Shown piece by piece: positions 28,165-37,626 of a stretch of DNA of 46,050 nucleotides. The stretch covers positions 1 through 46,050 of the forward strand of contig NZ_JAPDPH010000032.1 in NCBI RefSeq assembly GCF_026013475.1, given 5' to 3'. This DNA comes from Micromonospora yasonensis (GTDB taxonomy: Bacteria > Actinomycetota > Actinomycetes > Mycobacteriales > Micromonosporaceae). The translations under genes and the position numbers were made by a program. The number at the start of each line of letters is the position of its first letter. Position 1 is the first letter of the stretch. The notes under the pieces are model-generated. The model did not search any database. It was not told the origin of the DNA and was given only the letters and a program-made list of their open reading frames with translations.

Positions 28165-29064
28165 ATGACCGCCTCGAACGGCACCACGCGCGGCTCCGCG
28201 ACAGACATTCACCGCCTCCTCGACCAGGCCTTCGCCGGCGTCGAGATGACCACCGAACTCCAGGACCTGAAGGAGGAGATCCGGGCCAACCTGGTGGCCC
28301 GGGTGGCCGACTTCGAACGCGCCGGGCTCTCCCCGACCGACGCGACCGGCCGCGCGATGGCCGAGTTGGGCGACGTCCGATCGCTGATCGACGAGATGGA
28401 GACCGGGCCCGACTCGCCCGCCGCCGCGTGGGCACGTCACCGGGTCCGACCCAGGCCCGGATTCCTGGTACGCACAGTCGTCCTCGCGGCGATCGCGGTC
28501 GTCGCACTCGCCGTCCTCGTTCTGGCCGCGGTCGACGTCGCGGTGCCCGAGCCGGCGCAGCTCGCCGCGATCGTTGCCGTGGCGCTGCCCGTCGGCATCA
28601 TCGTGGCCGACGCGCTGCGACAGGAGACCACCACCAACTACCCGATGCGCAGCTCCCGCGCCGCTGGGTACGGGGCCGCCACGGCTGTCGCCCTGGCCGG
28701 CGTCGGCTCCATCTGGCGGTACCTGAGCGAGACCGAGTTGTCCTGGCTGATCGGCGGTGCACTCGCCATCGTGGCCTCAGCCGTGGCGTTCACGTACCTC
28801 GGTGCCACGCAGACCAACCGCCACAAGCCGTGGGTGCTCCAACAACACGCATCCCACCACGACGTCGGCGACCGTTTCACGAACGACCCAGCCGCGGCCG
28901 CCCGGTTCGGCCTGTACACCCTCACACTCTGGCTGATCGCCATCGCGGCGTTCGCGGTGCTGGGCTTCACCATCGGCTGGGCATGGTCGTGGCTCGCCCT
29001 GGTCGGCGGCTTTGCGGCGATGATGCTCATGCTGGCGCGCATGCTGTTCGCGCCCCGGGACTGA
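28165..29064 (+). CDS. permease prefix domain 1 membrane protein
   Basis: A 299-residue protein. The N-terminal cytoplasmic helical domain (about 12-85: ELQDLKEEIRANLVARVADF, AMAELGDVRSLIDEM) matches the permease prefix domain 1/HAAS type. Six hydrophobic segments follow (about 96-120, 124-146, 168-190, 195-215, 248-270 and 272-293). Such proteins are often encoded right after a PadR regulator, as here. They are thought to respond to envelope stress or to sit beside ABC transporters, but no transporter gene is adjacent. ATG 28165 has GGAAAGG seven nt upstream. Confidence 0.8.
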   Translation: MTASNGTTRGSATDIHRLLDQAFAGVEMTTELQDLKEEIRANLVARVADFERAGLSPTDATGRAMAELGDVRSLIDEMETGPDSPAAAWARHRVRPRPGFLVRTVVLAAIAVVALAVLVLAAVDVAVPEPAQLAAIVAVALPVGIIVADALRQETTTNYPMRSSRAAGYGAATAVALAGVGSIWRYLSETELSWLIGGALAIVASAVAFTYLGATQTNRHKPWVLQQHASHHDVGDRFTNDPAAAARFGLYTLTLWLIAIAAFAVLGFTIGWAWSWLALVGGFAAMMLMLARMLFAPRD

Positions 29065-29153
29065 CCCGGCCCAACGGGCCAGGCGCTGCCGATCCGACGG
29101 ACGAATTGCCCGACGTCGACTAGGCCGGTGGAGATTCCACGTACGCTGGGCGG

Positions 29154-29702
29154 GTGGCGATCGGAACCGGACGTTTGCGGTTCGGCGCGGACAACGGGCG
29201 CATGCTGCTGCGAACCGGCCGCACGGGCATCGGCTCGACCGTCGGACACGACCTGACCATCGAGGTTACCGACTGGTCGGTGGAGCTGGACGTTCCCGAC
29301 ACCGGGCCCGCCGACGCCACGGCGACGGCCCGCATCGAACTGACATCGCTGGCCGTGCGGGAGGGCACCGGTGGCGCGCGACCGCTGTCCGACAAGGACC
29401 GCGGCGAGATCGAGAACAATGCCCGGCGGACGCTGGACGTCGGTCGTCACCCGACGGCGACCTTCGAGTCCACCCGCGTGGTCACCCGCGACGACCATGT
29501 CACGATCAGCGGAATGCTCACTCTGCACGGGGTCACCGCTCCCATCGACGTCGAGGTGCGCGAGGTGACGCCGGGCCGGTACCGGGCCACCACGGTGGTG
29601 ACCCAGTCGTCGTACGGAATCAAGCCGTACTCCGGGCTTTTCGGTGCGCTCAAGGTCCGGGACGACGTGGCGGTGAAGATCGAGGTCGGCCTCGGAGGCT
29701 GA
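29154..29702 (+). CDS. YceI-family protein
   Basis: A 182-residue lipocalin-like beta-barrel of the YceI family, which binds polyisoprenoid-type lipids. Recognisable pieces are GHDLTIEVTDWSVELDV, IENNARRTLDVGRHPTATFE and LTLHGVTAPIDVEV, in the family order. It has no signal peptide, so it should stay in the cytoplasm. The GTG at 29154 has no ribosome site but lies seven nt after TACGCT, so a leaderless mRNA is likely. Its physiological role in actinobacteria is not established. Confidence 0.85.
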   Translation: MAIGTGRLRFGADNGRMLLRTGRTGIGSTVGHDLTIEVTDWSVELDVPDTGPADATATARIELTSLAVREGTGGARPLSDKDRGEIENNARRTLDVGRHPTATFESTRVVTRDDHVTISGMLTLHGVTAPIDVEVREVTPGRYRATTVVTQSSYGIKPYSGLFGALKVRDDVAVKIEVGLGG

Positions 29703-29733
29703 CCTGCGACCAGCCCGTCCAGTCGGCAGCGGC

Positions 29734-29756
29734 GTACCCGCATCCGACGCGGGTAC
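29734..29756. terminator. bidirectional hairpin between YceI and DUF2267 genes
   Basis: GTACCCGC (29734-29741) and GCGGGTAC (29749-29756) pair perfectly over a 7-nt loop, 32 nt after one stop codon and 27 nt from the convergent one. Confidence 0.65.
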
Positions 29757-29782
29757 ACCTGCTCCTGCCTCGGCTGTGCGTG

Positions 29783-30196
29783 TTACGAGCCGGGGCGCCG
29801 CCCGCCGCCGGCGCCGACCGGTTCGATCGCCTGCGAGAACTCCTTCGGGAGCTGGGCAATCGTGTTCTCGAACTCGTCGCGGGAAACGGCCTCCCGTAGC
29901 GTGGTGAGCACCGCGCGGACCGCGGCGTCGGCGAGCGCACGGTCGACGTCCGGGCGATCCGCCACCCGCTGCACGAAGTCGTCGAACCCGAGCGACGACT
30001 TGACCTGTTCCTGTCTGAGCGGCTTGCGCAGGCAGCTGTCAAGCCCATCGGGAAGCTGGTAGGCAAGGTTCTCGGCCTGGCCGGCGCTGATCCGATCTGC
30101 CAATGTCTCCAACGTCGCGCCGGTGATCGTCGCCGCCTGATCGGTCGACACCTTTGCCCGTGTGGCCACGGCGTTGATGAAATCCTCGTATTCCAC
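29783..30196 (-). CDS. DUF2267 protein
   Basis: A 137-residue helical protein with two similar halves (about 3-55 and 65-118), each resembling one DUF2267 repeat: EYEDFINAVATRAKVSTDQA and LGFDDFVQRVADRPDVDRAL. Both also hold an LP(D/K)-type loop. The Gly/Arg-rich C-terminus is short. Function of the family is unknown. GTG 30196 has GGAGGGA seven nt ahead. The gene stands alone, converging on the YceI gene. Confidence 0.85.
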   Translation of the reverse strand: MEYEDFINAVATRAKVSTDQAATITGATLETLADRISAGQAENLAYQLPDGLDSCLRKPLRQEQVKSSLGFDDFVQRVADRPDVDRALADAAVRAVLTTLREAVSRDEFENTIAQLPKEFSQAIEPVGAGGGRRPGS

Positions 30197-30428
30197 CTGA
30201 TTCTCCCTCCGGCCGGATCCTCGTCGAACCGCTGCCGACGCAGCACATCGCTCCGCCGAGCGAACGACTACCTCGACAGCCTGCTGGGACGAGGGGTGAC
30301 CCCGCCTCATCCCCATCGGGCGAATCACCAAGGCGCCCCGGCGGCGGTATCCTCGATATTCCAGTGGAACAGGACGAGCAGGCGATGTGTGGCAAGGCTG
30401 CACCAGCGCGGCTACGAGGTCAGCCGCA

Positions 30429-30512
30429 ATCGAGATCGCCGTGCGGGAGTGGGTCAGGCAGGCTGAGCTCGACGCGGGTGCCCGCAGTAACAGGTTGACC
30501 AGTGATAAGCGG
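30429..30512 (+). pseudogene. possible IS3-family OrfA transposase relic
   Basis: About 28 codons read AIEIAVREWVRQAELDAGAR followed by SNRLTSDKR. This resembles the segment of IS3-group OrfA after the helix-turn-helix (xxxTVREWVRQAxxDAG...LTSEER). Frame and similarity are lost on both sides and no terminal inverted repeats were seen. Confidence 0.4.
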
Positions 30513-30724
30513 TGTGCCCGCTCCTGTGGTCGCAAGAAGCGCACCATGATCTCGCCGGAACCACTCTCGCGGACCGATGGTCGAACTGTTCCCGCTGCAG
30601 AACGAGTTCGCCGCTCGTCACACCCTGCAACACCCGGCCGGCGGCAAATGAGTGCGGACAGCGCCAACTTCGGTGACCCCGAACCGGCGTGAGTGCAACT
30701 AACGGCGGTTGATCTTCGCAACCA

Positions 30725-30799
30725 ACCGGGGACGATCAGCAGGTGCGTGAGCACCGCTGCGCCCTCCGGCTCGAAGTAGTCAGGTGTCTCGTCTGCCAT
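30725..30799 (-). pseudogene. truncated VOC (glyoxalase-like) gene, first 25 codons
   Basis: From ATG 30799, preceded by GGGGAGCG, the frame reads MADETPDYFEPEGAAVLTHL then LIVPG. This is the start of many VOC-superfamily proteins (THLLVVSDLARSRxFY), but similarity ends before the first metal-site helix. The frame continues open without sense. Only the 5' end seems to remain. Confidence 0.45.
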
Positions 30800-30828
30800 C
30801 ACCGCTCCCCTGGGTAGAAGCATCGGTT

Positions 30829-31584
30829 ATGCGGGTGGCGGGCGGCGAACCGCGGGTGCCGCAACGAACGGCGGACCATACTGGCACGGTGGAGGAGGAG
30901 GACCTCGTCGAACTACTGGCCTCGACCGGAGTCACCTGCCGGTTGTTGGTCGAGCAGACGCAGGGCCCATACCACCGAGCTGTGCATCCCGAGCGTCGGG
31001 AGATCACCGAGGACCGCGATGGCCTCCCGCTGCGCCTCGGGCTACGCCTACTGGCGGCGGACGCCACCACTCCCCTCGCGGACGTCCTCGTCGAGGTCTG
31101 GCAGGCCGACCACGTGGGCCGATACTCCGGCTTCCAGCCATTCGAAGCGAGGCCGGGACAGGTGGTCACCTCGGAGTCGGTGCCGCACGATGTGATCGCC
31201 GCCGGTGAGACGTATCTGCGGGGCAGCCAGCGCACCGACGAGCGCGGGATGTGCGCGTTCAACACGATCTACCCGGGCTGGTACGCCAGCCGCACCGTGC
31301 ACATCCACCTCATCGCGCACCTCGGCGACTGCTTGGTGACCACGCAGCTCTACTTTCCCGACACGGTCACCGACGAGGTTTTCAGTCGCCCGCCCTATCG
31401 AGGCCGGCCGCAGCGCGACACCACCAACGCCACTGACAGCATCTTCGCCGACGGCGGTGAGCAGATGATCCTGGACCTGCAAGGGGACCCGACGACCGGC
31501 TACACCGGGGTCCTCTGCGTCGTCCTCGACCGGCAAGCACGACCTGCCTCGGCTGCGGGTCCTTCGGCGGAAAGCGACGGTTGA
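30829..31584 (+). CDS. intradiol ring-cleavage dioxygenase-like protein
   Basis: A 251-residue member of the intradiol dioxygenase fold, which opens catechol-type rings between the hydroxyls using Fe(III). The four expected iron ligands are visible: Tyr99 in DHVGRYSGF, Tyr152 in YPGWYASR, and His158 and His160 in TVHIHL. The core phrase PLADVLVEVWQADHVG is typical. The N-terminal dimerisation region of catechol dioxygenases is missing, so it belongs to the shorter, poorly characterised group; its substrate is unknown. The start is uncertain: ATG 30829 is chosen, GTG 30784 or GTG 30889 are alternatives, none with a clear ribosome site. The stop overlaps the start region of the next gene, suggesting coupling with the SnoaL-like protein. 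Confidence 0.8.
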   Translation: MRVAGGEPRVPQRTADHTGTVEEEDLVELLASTGVTCRLLVEQTQGPYHRAVHPERREITEDRDGLPLRLGLRLLAADATTPLADVLVEVWQADHVGRYSGFQPFEARPGQVVTSESVPHDVIAAGETYLRGSQRTDERGMCAFNTIYPGWYASRTVHIHLIAHLGDCLVTTQLYFPDTVTDEVFSRPPYRGRPQRDTTNATDSIFADGGEQMILDLQGDPTTGYTGVLCVVLDRQARPASAAGPSAESDG

Positions 31585-31586
31585 TC

Positions 31587-31928
31587 GTGGCCAGCACGGA
31601 GCAGATCAGGGCCACCATCGAGGCTCACCTCGCCGCCGTCGGCGCCGCCGACGCTACCGCACTGGCAGATCTCTACACACCGGATGCCCGTCTGCATGAC
31701 CCCGCTGGCGGATCCCCAGTCACCGGCCGAACGGCCATCGAGCAGCACTTTGCCGGCGTACTCACCGAGCAACGGGCAATAGAACTCGTTATGGTGGCGA
31801 TCGCCGACCACCACGCCGCGTTCCACTTCCGCGCCACACCAGCCGACGGCCCCACCAGAGAGGTCATCGACACCATGACCTTCGACGACCAGGCCATGAT
31901 CACCTCAATGCAGGCGTACGCGAGCTAA
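31587..31928 (+). CDS. SnoaL/NTF2-like protein
   Basis: A 113-residue alpha+beta-barrel protein of the nuclear-transport-factor-2-like superfamily: IRATIEAHLAAVGAADATAL, ADLYTPDARLHDPAGG, then GRTAIEQHFAGVL and a final DTMTFDDQAMITSMQAY. Members include steroid isomerases and polyketide cyclases. The start is GTG 31587, three nt after the stop of the dioxygenase gene, with GGAAAGCGA upstream; TTG 31581 is also possible. Together they look like a two-gene operon for oxidation and turnover of an aromatic compound, which is inference. Confidence 0.8.
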   Translation: MASTEQIRATIEAHLAAVGAADATALADLYTPDARLHDPAGGSPVTGRTAIEQHFAGVLTEQRAIELVMVAIADHHAAFHFRATPADGPTREVIDTMTFDDQAMITSMQAYAS

Positions 31929-31974
31929 CACCAACCCCGGTCGGAGTGACCTGCGTGACCTGCCGTCCGGCTAC

Positions 31975-32235
31975 ATGCGAGGAATCGCTCCACCGAGGCC
32001 GCGAATGCTGAGGGGTCGTCCACCCAGGGAAATGCCCAGCCCGTGGCTGCGCCACCAGCTCGGCATTGCACAGGAGCGCAGCCTGTCTGCCAGCTGGCGT
32101 ACCGCTGTGCAGGTCGGCCAGATGCCATACACGCCGACCAAATCAGCACGGGCGCCGGGAGCGCCGCGAGCCGCACCGGCAGCGCCGGATCCGGTTCGAA
32201 GCCGCCGTAGAAGCCGTCCGTGGCGGGCTGGGCAG
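31975..32235 (-). pseudogene. frameshifted C-terminus of an alpha/beta hydrolase
   Basis: Read in three frames in turn, the minus strand gives a continuous alpha/beta-hydrolase tail: GGFEPDPALPVRLAALPAPV, then VGVYGIWPTCTAVRQLADRL, then LCNAELVAQPRAGHF, then back to the first frame PWVDDPSAFAASVERFL. The last segments hold the catalytic-histidine region (GHFPWVDDPxAF). At least three frameshifts and loss of the N-terminal half make this a dead gene. Confidence 0.7.
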
Positions 32236-32359
32236 AACTGATCCGGCTCGGCGGCCGCCTGCGCCCGTGCTGCGGCATTCCACTCGCTTGGCTGGCATCC
32301 GCGGATCGGGAAAGATCGACCGCGAGGTGACTCACGTGCGGACTCGACTGCGGCAGCTC

Positions 32360-33595
32360 TCAGGGATTGGGCGACGTGGCAGCGATATTCGCCCGTGTCG
32401 CCATGTCGGCGAGGAGTGAGTCCACCACTACTTCCTCGAGCAACGCGATTCCGTGTGTGCGCACCGCCGCAGCCAAGCGCGGGTCCCAGGGCGTGTTATC
32501 GACTCGACCGACTGGTGGGCCGGCGGCCGGAACGGCGCCTAGGTAGTCCTCGGCGTGGAGCAGCCATGGTTGGGCGTTCGTCTTGCTCATCACGTGGGCG
32601 GCGATCCGGAGGCCGTCCCCGTCGAAGTCTCCGTGATACCGCAGCTGGGCGCCGGTGGCGGCGATCCCGCATAGCAGCATGATCGCGGCTGTGCTGGGCC
32701 AGCCTGCGGTACAGACCAGGGGTGGGCAGGCGACGCCGAAGCGATGGAGGGCAAGGGCCACGACCGACGGGTTCTCGACGACGAAGACCGGCCCGCGTAG
32801 CTGGCCGACGGGATGGTGGCGGAGCTGGGCGAGGGTGACCAGGGCTGCTTGGCCGGCGTCGGCCCAGGTGTGTAGGCCTTGCGCGAGTGGGCCGTCGCCG
32901 GCGGGTCGTAGCCCGGCGACCAGGACGTTGGTGGACAGTTCGTCGCAGGCGACGCCGGAGCGTTCCCACAGTTGTCGGCGGCTTTCTGCGTCGGTGGGTG
33001 GCTCTTCGTTGTGCAGGGTCGCGAGGGCCCGCAGGGTCAGTTTGCCGAGTCGGCTGTTGTCGTCGAGGGCGTGCGAGTCGCCGGTGAGCTGGGCGGCCAG
33101 CATTGGCAGGGGTTCGCCGGCTGCGGGTAGTGCGGCTAGGATCGCGAATGCCTGTTCCAGCAGGTGGCGGGTGGTGGAGGTGTCACCTGCGGCGAGGCCG
33201 CCCGCGCGGGTGCGGTCGAGCCAGGTGAGTAGGGCAGGCTCTGCGACGACGGCGGGGTGTTCCCGTGCCCATTGCCACAGGTCGGCGCGTTCGGTGGCGC
33301 GTTGGCGGCGTTCCCTGGCCCGGTTGGTGATCAGACCGCCGATCGCCTCCACTACGCCTCTGGTGTCCAGTCCGGTGGCGGCTCGCAGAAGCGCGTCGAG
33401 TGTTCGAAGGGGGACGGTCATCTCCGGGTTGGGGGTGTGGGCGAGGCCGAGGAGGTCTGCCAGTGCGGCCCGCTCATCCGGTTGCAGTCCGCGCAGCGAT
33501 AGCCGGGTTACTGGGCCGTCGGTGGCTTCGAACCGGCGTCGCGCCTCGGCCCAGAGTGGTGCGAGTTCCGGGCGGTCGAATCGGGTGGCGCTCAT
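32360..33595 (-). CDS. jetD: Wadjet JetD, type II (TIGR02679 family nuclease)
   Basis: A 411-residue protein of the TIGR02679 family. In Wadjet systems JetD is the nuclease that cuts circular plasmid DNA after loop extrusion by the SMC complex. The N-terminal domain (about 1-250) is helical; the C-terminal part is Toprim-like, with FVVENPSVVAL supplying the acidic residue and YHGDFDGDG (about 320-328) the DxD metal site. ATG 33595 overlaps the jetC stop (ATGA) and has no ribosome site of its own, so it depends on translation of jetC. It is the last gene of the operon. All motifs appear intact. Confidence 0.88.
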   Translation of the reverse strand: MSATRFDRPELAPLWAEARRRFEATDGPVTRLSLRGLQPDERAALADLLGLAHTPNPEMTVPLRTLDALLRAATGLDTRGVVEAIGGLITNRARERRQRATERADLWQWAREHPAVVAEPALLTWLDRTRAGGLAAGDTSTTRHLLEQAFAILAALPAAGEPLPMLAAQLTGDSHALDDNSRLGKLTLRALATLHNEEPPTDAESRRQLWERSGVACDELSTNVLVAGLRPAGDGPLAQGLHTWADAGQAALVTLAQLRHHPVGQLRGPVFVVENPSVVALALHRFGVACPPLVCTAGWPSTAAIMLLCGIAATGAQLRYHGDFDGDGLRIAAHVMSKTNAQPWLLHAEDYLGAVPAAGPPVGRVDNTPWDPRLAAAVRTHGIALLEEVVVDSLLADMATRANIAATSPNP

Positions 33596-36500
33596 CGGTC
33601 GTCGGCGAGGATGTCGTGGCCGGTCCAGACGAAGCGGGCGGTGGTGACGGCGTCGTCGCCGTCTTCTGTGCCGGCGATCAGTTGGTGGATGGCGATGCCG
33701 TCGACTTCGGCGTAGGTGCACCATTCTTGGTCGGAGGTGAGCAGGAGGTCGAGGTCGAGGGCTTTCAGTACGCCCATCAGCTGGCCGCGGTTGGTCTGGT
33801 CGACGCCGACGAAGACTTCGTCGAGGAGGATCAGCCGGGGTGCGGAGGGTGCGGCCTGGTAGTGGGCTCCGGCGGCGGCGAACAGTGGTAGGTGCAGCAC
33901 GATGGCTTTCTCACCGCCGGATTTGGCGCCGTGTTGGCGGCGGGTGACGGGTGACCAGTCGCCGGTGGTGGAGCGGATCTGGACGATGAATCGGTGCCAT
34001 TGTCGGTAGTCGAGGGCTTCGCTGAGTTGCTGTTCCCAGCCGTCGGTGGAGCTGGTGTTGCGGATGTCGTCGATGCGGGCGCGGAAGAAGTCGTGCAGGG
34101 CGGTGCGTTGGGTGTCGGTCAGGAGCGCGGGGTCTTGCAGGAGAAGTTCGCGGGCTTGCCGTAGGCGGGGGTCGAGGTCGGTGTTGACTTCCCAGATCAG
34201 TCGGACGCCGAGGCCGGACGCGGTGCGTACTTGTTCGAGTTGGGTGCTGGTGTCGCGGACGAGGTCGGCGGCTTGGCGGATGCGTAGGGCGACGTGGCGG
34301 CGAGTGTCACCGGTGAGGGTGCGGTCGAACAGTTGCCGTTCTTCTTCGGTGAGGTGGGCGCGCATGTCGTCGCGTTCGGCTTCGAGCCGGTGTACGAGGG
34401 CGGTGGGGGTGGTCGGCAGGCCGTCGACGGTGGCGGTGACGACCTGCACGTCGCACTGCTCGTCGGGGGTCATGGACAGGTCGGCGTATCCGGCCAGGGA
34501 GGCGGTGATGACGTGTAGGACGTTGCCCAGTTCGCCTTCGTCCTGGCGGAGGTGGCGGGGGCCGTGGGCGAGGTTGCCGATTTCGTCGGCGAGCTGGCGC
34601 GCGGTGTGCAGGGTTGCGGTGACGGCGCCGACGCTGGACAGGTCGGTGGTGAGGGCCGCGTCGGGGCCGAGGAGGTCGGCGAGTCGGGTCAGCTGGGCGG
34701 TTGCGGTGTCGCGGGTAGTGCTGGCGTGGTCGCGGTCCTGTTCGGCTCGTTCGGCGCGGGCGTTGAGGTCGTGCAGTTGGCCGATGAGGGTGTCGTGGCG
34801 GGGGCGCAAGGCGTGCAGCTCGCGTTTGAGGTTTTCCATGTGGTTGCGCAGCTGGTGCACCTGGTCGAGGACTGCCCGATACTCGACACCGACGGTGCGT
34901 TCCACCGCCTCGAGCCGGGCTGCGAGACCGGCGGCGGTCTCCTCTGCGGTCTCGGCGCGGATTGCTTCTTCTTCGGCGAGGGTGGCAGCGCGGTCGGCCG
35001 TGTCGCGGGCGTCGTCGCGCCGCGCTGCGGTGTTTTCCTCACGGTCGCGGTCGGTCAGCCAGCCGTCGGCTGCTTGCCGCAGGGTTCGCAGCGCGCTGGT
35101 GAGGTGGTCAAGGTCCGCGGCAGCGGTGGGGAGGCCGTGGCGGGAGCCGACGAGGGTCAGTTCCCGCAGCGCGGCGCGAGCCGCGGCGTCCGCGGAGGCT
35201 AATTCGTGGCTGGCCTCGTCGAGGAGGTCTTGTGTGCTGGCGAGTTTCAGCTCGGCGCGGCTGACCTGTTCGGCCGCGTGTGCGACCAGGCGGTGGTCGG
35301 GTCGCGCCGCGAGTTCGGTCTGCAGGGTGTCACGGCGCTGGGTCAGGTGTCGGGTGATTTCGCTGATCTGGGCGCGTTCGCTGTCGAGGTCCGCGATCTG
35401 GTTGGTCAGCTCGTCGATCTGCCGGCGTCGGTTGCGTTCCCGGGCTGCTGCGCCGAGGTATTCGACGTCGGGTTTGCTGGCGTTGCCGTAGAGCGGGCCG
35501 AGTCGCCAGCTGCCGTCGGCGCCGATTGCGGCGACGTGGTGGGGTGGGGTCGGTCCGAACGCCACGCTGGCGAGCGTGGCGGCGACCAGCGGTGCTGGTA
35601 CGGGTGCCCGCTCGTCGGGGGCGAGAATGGCGAGCAGGGATTCGTGGGGTGCGGGTAGGGCGGTGGCGGCAGCGAGGTAGGTGTCGTGGCCGCGACGGTC
35701 CGAGGTCACCGACCCGTCGGGCCAGATCCAGGCGTCGAGCAGGCCGGACGCCTCGAGGGCGGCTTCCACGGCGGTCTGTACTGGGGGTGGTACGTCGCCG
35801 CGCCAGTCGACCAGGCGCCAGAGGGGACCACCGGGCCGCTCCTGGCGGGGTGCGCTGCGCCGCCGCGGCGGTGTCGGCTCGGGGGTTGTGGTGGTGGACA
35901 GTTCTGTCAGCCGCGCCGCGAGGGGTTGTCGCCGTTGGCGCAGTTCGGTGTCGCGGGTCTGCTGTGCGGCCTGGGCTGCGGCGAGTTGTTCGCGGACGGT
36001 GGCTGCCAGTTCGCTGAGCAGGGTACCGAGGGTGGTTTCGTCGTCTGCCAGGTCCGCGAGTTCGCCTGCCCGGTCGGTGAGGGGCAGCACCTCGCATGCC
36101 GATGCCCATCCGGTGACGCGGTCACGTAGGGCGGCCACCTCGTCGTCGTAGGTGCGGGTGAGCTGTCGCAGTGTGGTGTTGGCGGCGTCGCGTTCGCGGG
36201 TTCGTCGTTCTCGCCTGTCCTGGGCCTGGGCGCGGTCGGTGACTGCCCGCTGGTGGACGGTTAACGCGGCGCTGACTGCGGCGATCTCTTCCTCACGACC
36301 GCGGACGATGCCTCGCAGGAGGTGCCGGGCCCGCTCGGTGGTGTCGGCGGCGAGGGGTTCGATCAGGGTGGCCATTCCGGCGGCGAGTGCCGCGGAGGTG
36401 GTGTCCCGCCAGGATCTGCTGGTCTGGGCGGCCGTGGTGGCGACCTCATCGCCGAGGCGCGCGGCGTTTTCGGCGGCGCGGGACGCGTCGGCGCGTCGGT

Positions 36501-37626
36501 TGTCCGCCGCCCTGCGGGCATCGGCGGCGGTTCGCTGGGCGGCGGCCGCCTCCCGCCGTAGATCGTCGAGCTGGCGGCCCTCTCGGTAGGCGTCGCTGTC
36601 GCGGAGCCCGCCGATGCGTTCCTCGGTGACGGTCTGTTCGCGTTCGTTGGCGGTGATGGCCGCGCTTACCTGCGCCAGCTCGTCGGCGGCGACGGCGTGG
36701 TCGTGGCGGCGTTGGCGGGCGTCGCGGGTGACGTTGTCCAGCTGGGTGGTCGCGGCGATGACATCGGCCGCGCCACGCCGCAGGGCACGCCGGGCGTAGC
36801 GCTGCTGGCGTTCGGCCAGCCGCCGGGCGGCGGTGACTTCCTCGTCGAGGCGGGCGAGGCGTTCGCGTCGCCGGTCAAGCTGCTCGAAGCCTTCGGCGAT
36901 TTCGGCCAGGTCGGCGGCGTCCAGCGGCGGCAGGGCTTTCGAGAGCACTTCCGACAGGGCGTCGGGGTTGAGGTGCTCGGACAGCTTCGGGGTGCGCAGT
37001 TGCAGCAGCGTTGCGATGAGCGCCTCGTACTGCGTCTCGCTGAGCCCGCGGAACAGGGTTTCCCGCACGGCGCGCCGGTAGGACTCGGCGCCGGCGTGCA
37101 CGCTGCTGCCCTGATCGCCGAGTGCCTGGTTCAGGTCTTGGCGGGTCAGGGGAACGTTGCCGTCCTTGACCAGGGACAGGCCGCCGGGCTCGCCCACGCG
37201 CAGCACGGTGGTGAAGTAGGTGGCGTCGACGGTGCGGGTGTTGGTCGATGCTGCCAGCCGCGCGCCGCAGGTGAACCATTGATCGTCGCCGCCGTGCCCG
37301 AACTCCAGCCACACGTAGCCCACTCGGGTGGTGTGCGGGTAGCCGTCGCCCATGAGGTTCCAGTGCATGGTGCGCTCGGACCCGCCGAACGTGGACAGCC
37401 GTGCTGGGCGCAGGTTCGCATCCAGCAGGTATGGCAGCAGCAGCTCCAAAGCTTTGGACTTGCCGGTGCCGTTGGGTCCGCGCAGCAGCAGCCGGCCGTG
37501 GTGGAAGGTGAACACTTCGTCGTAGTAGCGCCAGATGTTGAGGACACCGGCGCGGGTGGGCTGCCACCGGTCGGCGCGCAAGTCGGGGTTGCGCGCGCCG
37601 ACGGCCGGCAGGGTCAGGAGGGTCAC
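33592..37626 (-). CDS. jetC: Wadjet JetC, SMC-like ATPase (TIGR02680 family)
   Basis: A 1344-residue SMC/MukB-like protein, the DNA-extruding ATPase of the Wadjet complex. The Walker A motif GPNGTGKS lies at residues 50-57, the ABC signature KSGGEKAIV near 1235 and Walker B LILLDEVF near 1266, so the ATPase head is formed by the two ends. Between them are very long Arg/Ala/Glu/Gln-rich coiled coils (about 260-560 and 730-1130) around a hinge-like region near 590-690 (LWRLVDWRGDVPPPVQTAVE). The GTG start at 37626 overlaps the jetB stop (GTGA) and has AAAGGAG six nt upstream. Size and motif order fit the family. Confidence 0.92.
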   Translation of the reverse strand: MTLLTLPAVGARNPDLRADRWQPTRAGVLNIWRYYDEVFTFHHGRLLLRGPNGTGKSKALELLLPYLLDANLRPARLSTFGGSERTMHWNLMGDGYPHTTRVGYVWLEFGHGGDDQWFTCGARLAASTNTRTVDATYFTTVLRVGEPGGLSLVKDGNVPLTRQDLNQALGDQGSSVHAGAESYRRAVRETLFRGLSETQYEALIATLLQLRTPKLSEHLNPDALSEVLSKALPPLDAADLAEIAEGFEQLDRRRERLARLDEEVTAARRLAERQQRYARRALRRGAADVIAATTQLDNVTRDARQRRHDHAVAADELAQVSAAITANEREQTVTEERIGGLRDSDAYREGRQLDDLRREAAAAQRTAADARRAADNRRADASRAAENAARLGDEVATTAAQTSRSWRDTTSAALAAGMATLIEPLAADTTERARHLLRGIVRGREEEIAAVSAALTVHQRAVTDRAQAQDRRERRTRERDAANTTLRQLTRTYDDEVAALRDRVTGWASACEVLPLTDRAGELADLADDETTLGTLLSELAATVREQLAAAQAAQQTRDTELRQRRQPLAARLTELSTTTTPEPTPPRRRSAPRQERPGGPLWRLVDWRGDVPPPVQTAVEAALEASGLLDAWIWPDGSVTSDRRGHDTYLAAATALPAPHESLLAILAPDERAPVPAPLVAATLASVAFGPTPPHHVAAIGADGSWRLGPLYGNASKPDVEYLGAAARERNRRRQIDELTNQIADLDSERAQISEITRHLTQRRDTLQTELAARPDHRLVAHAAEQVSRAELKLASTQDLLDEASHELASADAAARAALRELTLVGSRHGLPTAAADLDHLTSALRTLRQAADGWLTDRDREENTAARRDDARDTADRAATLAEEEAIRAETAEETAAGLAARLEAVERTVGVEYRAVLDQVHQLRNHMENLKRELHALRPRHDTLIGQLHDLNARAERAEQDRDHASTTRDTATAQLTRLADLLGPDAALTTDLSSVGAVTATLHTARQLADEIGNLAHGPRHLRQDEGELGNVLHVITASLAGYADLSMTPDEQCDVQVVTATVDGLPTTPTALVHRLEAERDDMRAHLTEEERQLFDRTLTGDTRRHVALRIRQAADLVRDTSTQLEQVRTASGLGVRLIWEVNTDLDPRLRQARELLLQDPALLTDTQRTALHDFFRARIDDIRNTSSTDGWEQQLSEALDYRQWHRFIVQIRSTTGDWSPVTRRQHGAKSGGEKAIVLHLPLFAAAGAHYQAAPSAPRLILLDEVFVGVDQTNRGQLMGVLKALDLDLLLTSDQEWCTYAEVDGIAIHQLIAGTEDGDDAVTTARFVWTGHDILADDR

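Larger units (their letters stand above)
30197..30828. other. gene-poor strip with relics, 632 nt
   Basis: This separates the divergent DUF2267 and dioxygenase genes. It contains a possible IS3 transposase relic and the truncated start of a VOC gene, both listed separately. The remainder has no recognisable coding or structure. Confidence 0.45.
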
